Shown: in pieces, positions 60,727-64,000 of the stretch
Layout: the number at the start of each line of letters is the position of its first letter
How positions within the stretch are numbered: the stretch's first letter is position 1
DNA from: Paenibacillus sp. Soil787
GTDB taxonomy: Bacteria; Bacillota; Bacilli; Paenibacillales; NBRC-103111
Length of the DNA stretch: 64,000 bases
Direction of reading: 5' to 3'
Assembly: GCF_001429545.1 (NCBI RefSeq)
Contig: NZ_LMSP01000047.1
Coordinates: forward strand, 194,547 to 258,546
The notes under the pieces: model-generated
Told to the model about the DNA's origin: nothing
Databases searched by the model: none
What the model saw: only the letters and a program-made list of their open reading frames with translations
Translations under genes and position numbers: made by a program

Positions 60727-60948
60727 TTAAGAAACTTCCAGATACAATTTCGTGCCGTCGTTATATTTGAAAATGGCGACATCACCAATGATCTCGATCA
60801 TCGAGATCATTTTTAATTTTTTGCGAAATTCAAAATTCATCTCAAGTTCCTTTAGTTTACTGGACAACAGTTCCATATGGGATCGTTTATGTGTGAAATT
60901 AAGCACAGGGATGGTTTTGTTTTTGAATTTAATGGTTAATGCTTGCAT
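60727..60948 (-). CDS. Small hypothetical protein
   Basis: Protein of 73 residues, basic, predicted strands and one helix (MQALTIKFKNKTIPVLNF, then ELLSSKLKELEM). No family recognised. GAAGGAGGGC 6-7 bases before the ATG decides this start over an in-frame upstream ATG pair. It converges on kapB with an 8-base gap and no terminator between. Confidence 0.65.
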   Translation of the reverse strand: MQALTIKFKNKTIPVLNFTHKRSHMELLSSKLKELEMNFEFRKKLKMISMIEIIGDVAIFKYNDGTKLYLEVS

Positions 60949-61152
60949 GTCAAGCCCTCCTTCGAGTTTTCCATTGGGAAAACGAACTTCTTTCGCATTC
61001 ATCACGAATGGTCTTCATAGTAAGGATACATTTCAAATGTTAGATATGTTAGGGTCAAACTATTAAAAAAGTTTGAGCAATTTATTATATGTAAAAAATA
61101 GCTCTAGAGGGCCAGTTCCTCAAAGATTAATTTGAGCACAAGAGATTGGTTG

Positions 61153-61181
61153 TTGCGGGGAAGGATAACCACATTTATAAT
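61153..61181 (+). promoter_or_regulatory. Candidate promoter of the Gfo/Idh/MocA gene
   Basis: TTGCGG (61153-61158), 17 bases, TATAAT (61176-61181), 40 bases before the ORF. Confidence 0.55.
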
Positions 61182-61221
61182 AAGAAAGATTGAAATCTAA
61201 CACGTTCTGGGGGATAAAGAA

Positions 61222-62298
61222 ATGACAGCTGGAAAGCCAATTCGTATAGGTATTATTGGTTCCGGAAATATCGGAAATGTACATATGGAAGTGCTGAAAA
61301 AAGTGCCTGAGGCCGAAATCACTGCTGTGACGGATGCTTATTTGCCGCTTGCTGAAGCTAGAGCCAAAGAACATAACATTGAACGTGTTTATGAGAGTAC
61401 GGACAAGCTGCTCTCGGACCCATCTATAGATGCAGTAATTGTCGCGGTATCCAATGAATGGCATGCGCCTATCGCGGTACAAGCGCTAGAGGCCGGTAAG
61501 CATGTTATGCTCGAGAAACCGATGGCATTAAATCTTGCTTCGGCTAAACAAATTGTTGAAGCGGAACGCAAAGCAGGTAAAGTTCTGATGATTCCGCACC
61601 AATTGCGTTGGGATGCCTTATCATTAGCTCTGAAACAGCAGGTTGAGAAAGGTGCGCTTGGCCACATTTATCATGCAAAGGCAGGCTGGATGAGACGCAA
61701 AGGAATTCCGGGCTGGGGAACCTGGTTCACCCAAATGGGGAAATCCGGCGGCGGACCTTTGATTGATCTTGGTGTGCATATGCTGGATTTATCTTTATAC
61801 TTGATGGGGAATCCGAAACCTGTTTCGGTCTATGGAGCGACTTACGCTGAATTCGGACCACGTAAAAAAGGGATTGGATCCTGGGGAGCACCCAATTGGG
61901 ATGGTCAATATGATGTAGAGGATCTGGCAACGGCTCTGATTAAATTTGACAATGGAGCTACGTTATCTCTGGATGTCAGTTGGGCAGCTCTCATTGAAAC
62001 AGATAACCAACCTTATGTTCAGCTGCTTGGAAGCGAAGGCGGGGCCTCGATTCGTGGAACGAAAGGGAAGCTGTTCGCAGAAATGTTCGATCGCGAAGCT
62101 GATATTGACCTTTCAGTGCCTGAATTCGATGAAGGACCTCGTGTCCGTATGGCGAAACATTTCTTATCGTGTATTGAGAGCGGCTTACAGCCGTTGACAT
62201 CTGTCATGACGGGTTATACGAATAATTTAATCTTGGATGCGATCTACCGTTCGTCGCAAACGGGTAATGAAGTGAAATTGGACTGGGACATCGAGTAG
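61222..62298 (+). CDS. Gfo/Idh/MocA family oxidoreductase
   Basis: NAD(P)-dependent dehydrogenase of 358 residues. The Rossmann motif is GIIGSGNIGNVHM, the EKP motif HVMLEKPMAL is present, and the C-terminal alpha/beta domain contains GGGPLIDLGVHMLDLSLYL. The family oxidises sugars, inositols and related polyols; the substrate is not evident and no sugar genes adjoin. Its own promoter candidate lies upstream, and the channel gene follows after 16 bases. Confidence 0.93.
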   Translation: MTAGKPIRIGIIGSGNIGNVHMEVLKKVPEAEITAVTDAYLPLAEARAKEHNIERVYESTDKLLSDPSIDAVIVAVSNEWHAPIAVQALEAGKHVMLEKPMALNLASAKQIVEAERKAGKVLMIPHQLRWDALSLALKQQVEKGALGHIYHAKAGWMRRKGIPGWGTWFTQMGKSGGGPLIDLGVHMLDLSLYLMGNPKPVSVYGATYAEFGPRKKGIGSWGAPNWDGQYDVEDLATALIKFDNGATLSLDVSWAALIETDNQPYVQLLGSEGGASIRGTKGKLFAEMFDREADIDLSVPEFDEGPRVRMAKHFLSCIESGLQPLTSVMTGYTNNLILDAIYRSSQTGNEVKLDWDIE

Positions 62299-62314
62299 AT
62301 AGGGGCTGCAGGAA

Positions 62315-62950
62315 GTGAATTGGGAGTTATTTAGTATCATCGGGACGATTGCCTTCGCGGTAAGTGGAGCCATAGTTGCCATGGAAGAAGAATATGATAT
62401 ATTAGGCGTCTATGTACTCGGACTTGTTACGGCTTTCGGCGGCGGAGTCATACGTAATTTATTGATAGGTAAACCGATCGTCCTGCTTTGGGAGCAGGGT
62501 ATATATTTTCAAATTGCCTTGTTTGCCATGACACTAGTGTTCTTTATGCCAGTTCGATACATCCGATTATGGAAAACTTGGGAAGCTTTCTTTGATGCGA
62601 TCGGTTTGGCTGCTTTTTCCATCCAAGGTGCGCTGTATGCAACGAATATGGGACATCCGCTTAGTGCCATTATTGTTGCTGCTGTACTGACGGGAATTGG
62701 CGGAGGGATGGTTCGGGATGTTTTAGCGGGACGCAAGCCGCTAGTGCTCAAGGATGAAATTTATGCCGTCTGGGGCATGCTGGCTGGTGCTTTAGTCGGA
62801 CTTGGTTGGACACAAGGCGTTTGGCATTTAGCTGTACTATTTTCGCTAATCGTGGTTCTAAGAATGTTATCAGTCTTTTATAAATGGAAACTGCCCAAAC
62901 GTTCCTTGCGTGGTTCCATAGGTGAGACAACACGTAGAGCTGATTTATAG
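62315..62950 (+). CDS. TRIC/UPF0126 family cation channel-like membrane protein
   Basis: Membrane protein of 211 residues with about seven helices arranged as two repeats, each with a Gly-rich kink: AFGGGVIRNLLIGKP and GIGGGMVRDVLAGRKP. This is the bacterial TRIC (YvgT/YicG) family, shown for some members to form trimeric cation channels. The start is GTG with AGGGG at suitable distance. The C-terminal tail is basic. Confidence 0.92.
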   Translation: MNWELFSIIGTIAFAVSGAIVAMEEEYDILGVYVLGLVTAFGGGVIRNLLIGKPIVLLWEQGIYFQIALFAMTLVFFMPVRYIRLWKTWEAFFDAIGLAAFSIQGALYATNMGHPLSAIIVAAVLTGIGGGMVRDVLAGRKPLVLKDEIYAVWGMLAGALVGLGWTQGVWHLAVLFSLIVVLRMLSVFYKWKLPKRSLRGSIGETTRRADL

Positions 62951-62988
62951 TATCCTGTTATCTAAAGTTTGAAAGGAGGATGGTTAAG

Positions 62989-63468
62989 ATGGAAACTTCA
63001 TTGTTACAGCAGCAAAAGATTTCGGCAGAGACGATTGCTTCAAGAATAATTTCCGTAAAAGAGTTAGTACAAACAGAGCTTGACATGTACGAGGTATCTA
63101 AGGATGTAGAAACAGGAGAGCATTATCTTCATTATGCTTACATGCATAGGGATTTTACGAACACCGGCGAGCCGGAATCGTTTCATTATTTGCTGCCCAT
63201 AGACAGCGATGATGTGCTCGGATTGATATTTGGGGAGCAGGGCTACGCCTATCCAGAGCATTGGCAGAAATCATTTTTGCGAAATGGTCCAGAGGGATTT
63301 TACATTTGGTTTGATCCATCGCATGAAGCGCAGCAAACAGAGGATGATGCGATTGCACAGGATCTATTAAATAAGCTGAGAGTTTTTCGTGAAAATGGGA
63401 ATGTAGATCCGGAAGCGGTTCGTAAGTTACTTGAAGAACTGGATGAAACACGCAATAAAAAGGAATAG
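62989..63468 (+). CDS. Conserved hypothetical protein
   Basis: Protein of 159 residues, acidic and soluble, with no recognised motif. It starts METSLLQQQKISAETIASRII and contains the aromatic patches HYLHYAYMHRDF and YAYPEHWQKSFLRNGPEGFYIWFDP, then a charged helical tail. AGGAGG lies 9 bases before the chosen ATG; an ATG at 62980 overlaps that site. A terminator follows. Confidence 0.7.
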   Translation: METSLLQQQKISAETIASRIISVKELVQTELDMYEVSKDVETGEHYLHYAYMHRDFTNTGEPESFHYLLPIDSDDVLGLIFGEQGYAYPEHWQKSFLRNGPEGFYIWFDPSHEAQQTEDDAIAQDLLNKLRVFRENGNVDPEAVRKLLEELDETRNKKE

Positions 63469-63503
63469 CTTTAATGGAGTATCTTTATTATATTTTTCTA
63501 CAG

Positions 63504-63543
63504 GAGCCAGCTTGCCGATGTTTCGGCGGCGGGCTTTTTTTTG
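63504..63543 (+). terminator. Intrinsic terminator
   Basis: AGCC..GCTTGCCG pairs with CGGCGGC..GGCT and is followed by eight Ts. Confidence 0.8.
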
Positions 63544-63649
63544 TTGTATAGGAAAGGAAATTATGAAAGATGCCGATCTGTGGATAAGTTTTGTCAAATG
63601 TACTGGGGGATAGGAGATGAACTAGTGATATCTTACAAAAAGAAAAGGA

Positions 63650-63790
63650 CGGTCAGCTGAAAAGTCGATTTCCGACCTCTCCGACACTGTCGACGAGCTT
63701 CGGCTCGCAAAGCTCTCGCTGCAAGCGCGTTATTCGCGCTTATTTGTTCGAGGCAGTGCGATTAAGAGCGTTAACGCACTTATTTGGTGA
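63650..63790. repeat. Array of short hairpins at window edge
   Basis: Consecutive stems: CGAGC-TTCG-GCTCG, AAGCGCG-TTATT-CGCGCTT and AGTGCG...CGCACT, the last two each followed by TTATTTG. No ORF with a ribosome binding site covers this region. Confidence 0.5.
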
Positions 63791-63797
63791 GCCAGAG

Positions 63798-63872
63798 GGA
63801 ACTACGATTTGCTAATATGCCTCTTTTGGCTAAAATGCTGCTCTTGAAGGGGAAATAAGTGATTGTAGTTCC
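63798..63872. mobile_element. 75-bp MITE-like inverted-repeat element
   Basis: GGAACTACGATT at one end and GATTGTAGTTCC at the other form 12-bp terminal inverted repeats (10 of 12 match). There is no coding capacity and no clear target duplication. The remaining sequence to 64000 shows nothing recognisable apart from a TATAAT-like hexamer. Confidence 0.45.
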
Positions 63873-64000
63873 GTCTAGGCAGCTATACAGGCTAATTTAG
63901 CATAAATAGTTATAATGAACGAAACCGACTGCCACTTTGCGTAACGTAGATTAATTTTGTGAAGAATGGATGTATCAAGAAAACAACCCAATCTTTCAAA

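Overview
The window looks like chromosomal DNA of a spore-forming Gram-positive bacterium of the Paenibacillus type. The evidence is spoVK, the spore protein Tlp, KapB, a glnR-glnA pair, a lexA-yneA-ynzC block with Bacillus-type LexA boxes, strong AAGGAGG-type ribosome binding sites with frequent GTG/TTG starts, and moderate GC with local GC-rich patches. No rRNA or tRNA gene, prophage or CRISPR array was recognised. Nearly all genes are on the + strand.

Layout. 0-5.4 kb: a cut-off SDR oxidoreductase, two GNAT acetyltransferases, a lone IS605-type tnpB element, lipoate ligase, a histidine phosphatase and an ABM-domain protein. 5.4-15.3 kb: the Bacillus order spoVK-hflX-ynbB-glnR-glnA, split by a Fur-boxed efeUOB iron-uptake operon. 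15.3-20.4 kb: M29 aminopeptidase, a repeat-filled gap, the divergent lexA/yneA SOS pair, ynzC, a HAD hydrolase and mtnD. 20.6-26.6 kb: metH, rnz, tlp and an lrgAB-like pair preceded by a 33-codon ORF. 26.8-29.6 kb: an OlsB-like N-acyltransferase, an LpxL-like acyltransferase and a membrane metal-dependent hydrolase, probably one operon and possibly lipid-making. 29.7-38.9 kb: nitroreductase, the DNA-repair genes mrfA-mrfB, an Fpg/Nei glycosylase and endonuclease IV, then a cREC protein, an ABC ATPase and an RlmM-like methyltransferase. 39-51.9 kb: a Ser/Thr kinase fused to a degenerate P-loop domain, a thioesterase, and a complete Tad (Flp) pilus operon ending in an FHA-domain protein. 52-59 kb: three different ABC-F ATPases (YfmM-, YfmR- and YkpA-like) with a Dabb protein and an M42 peptidase. 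59-64 kb: small conserved proteins, a thioredoxin-like protein, kapB, a Gfo/Idh/MocA dehydrogenase, a TRIC-type channel and hairpin-rich DNA at the edge.

Regulation visible in the DNA: a perfect 7-1-7 Fur box before efeU, a perfect GlnR-type site beside the glnR promoter, four LexA boxes between lexA and yneA, a candidate sigma-G promoter for tlp, and a promoter followed directly by an intrinsic terminator before the Tad operon. The least ordinary content is: (1) the Tad operon flanked by a kinase/P-loop fusion and an FHA protein, behind a possible attenuator; (2) the acyltransferase operon, a candidate amino-acid-lipid pathway in a Gram-positive; (3) several interspersed repeat families in the gaps, including a promoter-like 38-bp module that also sits inside a larger composite repeat. 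All family names come from reading the sequences; no database search was possible.
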